From Pseudoalteromonas arctica (GTDB lineage: Bacteria > Pseudomonadota > Gammaproteobacteria > Enterobacterales > Alteromonadaceae): DNA of 57,643 nt. The notes beneath the pieces were generated by a model that worked only from the letters and a program-made list of their open reading frames with translations, was not told the origin of the DNA and searched no databases. A program made the translations under genes and the position numbers. The stretch is from NCBI RefSeq assembly GCF_012927645.1, contig NZ_JABBMT010000023.1:1-57643 (forward strand). The letters are read 5' to 3'. Positions 57,586-57,643 of the stretch are shown one piece after another. How positions within the stretch are numbered: the stretch's first letter is position 1; every line of letters begins with the position of its first letter.

Positions 57586-57643
57586 ATGACTAAAAACAGA
57601 GTTCACATGCAGATTAACCAAGTTTCAAATCAATTAAAAGCCC
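57586..57643 (+). CDS. start of an unidentified ORF cut by the window edge
   Basis: From ATG 57586 (or 57607) an open frame reads MTKNRVHMQINQVSNQLKA to the end of the window. Only 19 codons are visible. A transposase start is conceivable at this accessory-looking end, but nothing here identifies it. Confidence 0.25.
   Translation, partial: MTKNRVHMQINQVSNQLKA

Overview
The window reads as chromosomal DNA of a marine gammaproteobacterium of the order Alteromonadales, most likely Pseudoalteromonas or a close relative. This rests on an AT-leaning base composition, the tsaE-amiB-mutL-miaA-hfq-hflXKC-purA string, motX (a sodium-driven flagellar motor protein) just after purA, and fxsA-groESL divergent from cutA-dsbD. 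The genus is an inference from gene content and remembered family sequences; no search was run.

Layout. 1-3.6 kb is accessory: a truncated ISAs1-type transposase end, a sarcosine-oxidase-like flavoenzyme, a small membrane protein, a 9-bp tandem repeat, a secreted Cys-containing protein and a glyoxalase-fold protein. 3.6-9.6 kb holds rnk and the groES-groEL operon. A complete group II intron (about 4220-7241) sits in sense orientation between the groEL stop codon and the probable operon terminator. Besides its HNH-bearing maturase the intron carries a second, unrecognised ORF. 9.6-25.8 kb is conserved core: fxsA, cutA-dsbD, aroQ-accB-accC, tsaE-amiB-mutL-miaA-hfq-hflX-hflK-hflC, purA and motX. 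25.9-33.5 kb has a CPA1-type antiporter, a 0.9 kb gene-free stretch with a structured island, proBA, tRNA-Ala(UGC), a lipoprotein, a decayed MFS transporter and a DUF2058 protein.

33.6-41.4 kb has a c-type cytochrome and four genes that could form a non-phosphorylative sugar-acid route: class II aldolase and enolase-superfamily dehydratase on +, lactonase-like amidohydrolase and SDR on -. The two pairs are separated by an endonuclease V gene, a lipoprotein gene and an S41 protease gene. slyD follows. 41.4-49.5 kb is housekeeping and envelope: an MltD-like transglycosylase, a metallo-beta-lactamase-fold hydrolase, zapA with its small coiled-coil partner, rlmJ, a YbaY/META lipoprotein, a PhnA-like protein, an EAL-HDOD protein and a PqiA-like protein.

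49.5-56.2 kb is a copper/silver-type tripartite efflux operon (small Met/His/Cys-rich exported protein, CusC-, CusB- and CusA-like). A CTAGAAC heptamer array fills much of the region just upstream. A sister CTAGCAC array starts at the stop codon of the 37.3 kb lipoprotein gene. The right end (56.4-57.6 kb) carries small exported proteins of unknown function in AT-rich DNA.

The observations I rate most worth checking are the intron's second ORF with its ribosome-binding site inside the end of the maturase gene, the intron's position in the groESL 3' UTR, the paired CTAG heptamer arrays, and the CusB protein ending in two CusF-like domains, one of which has lost its metal ligands.
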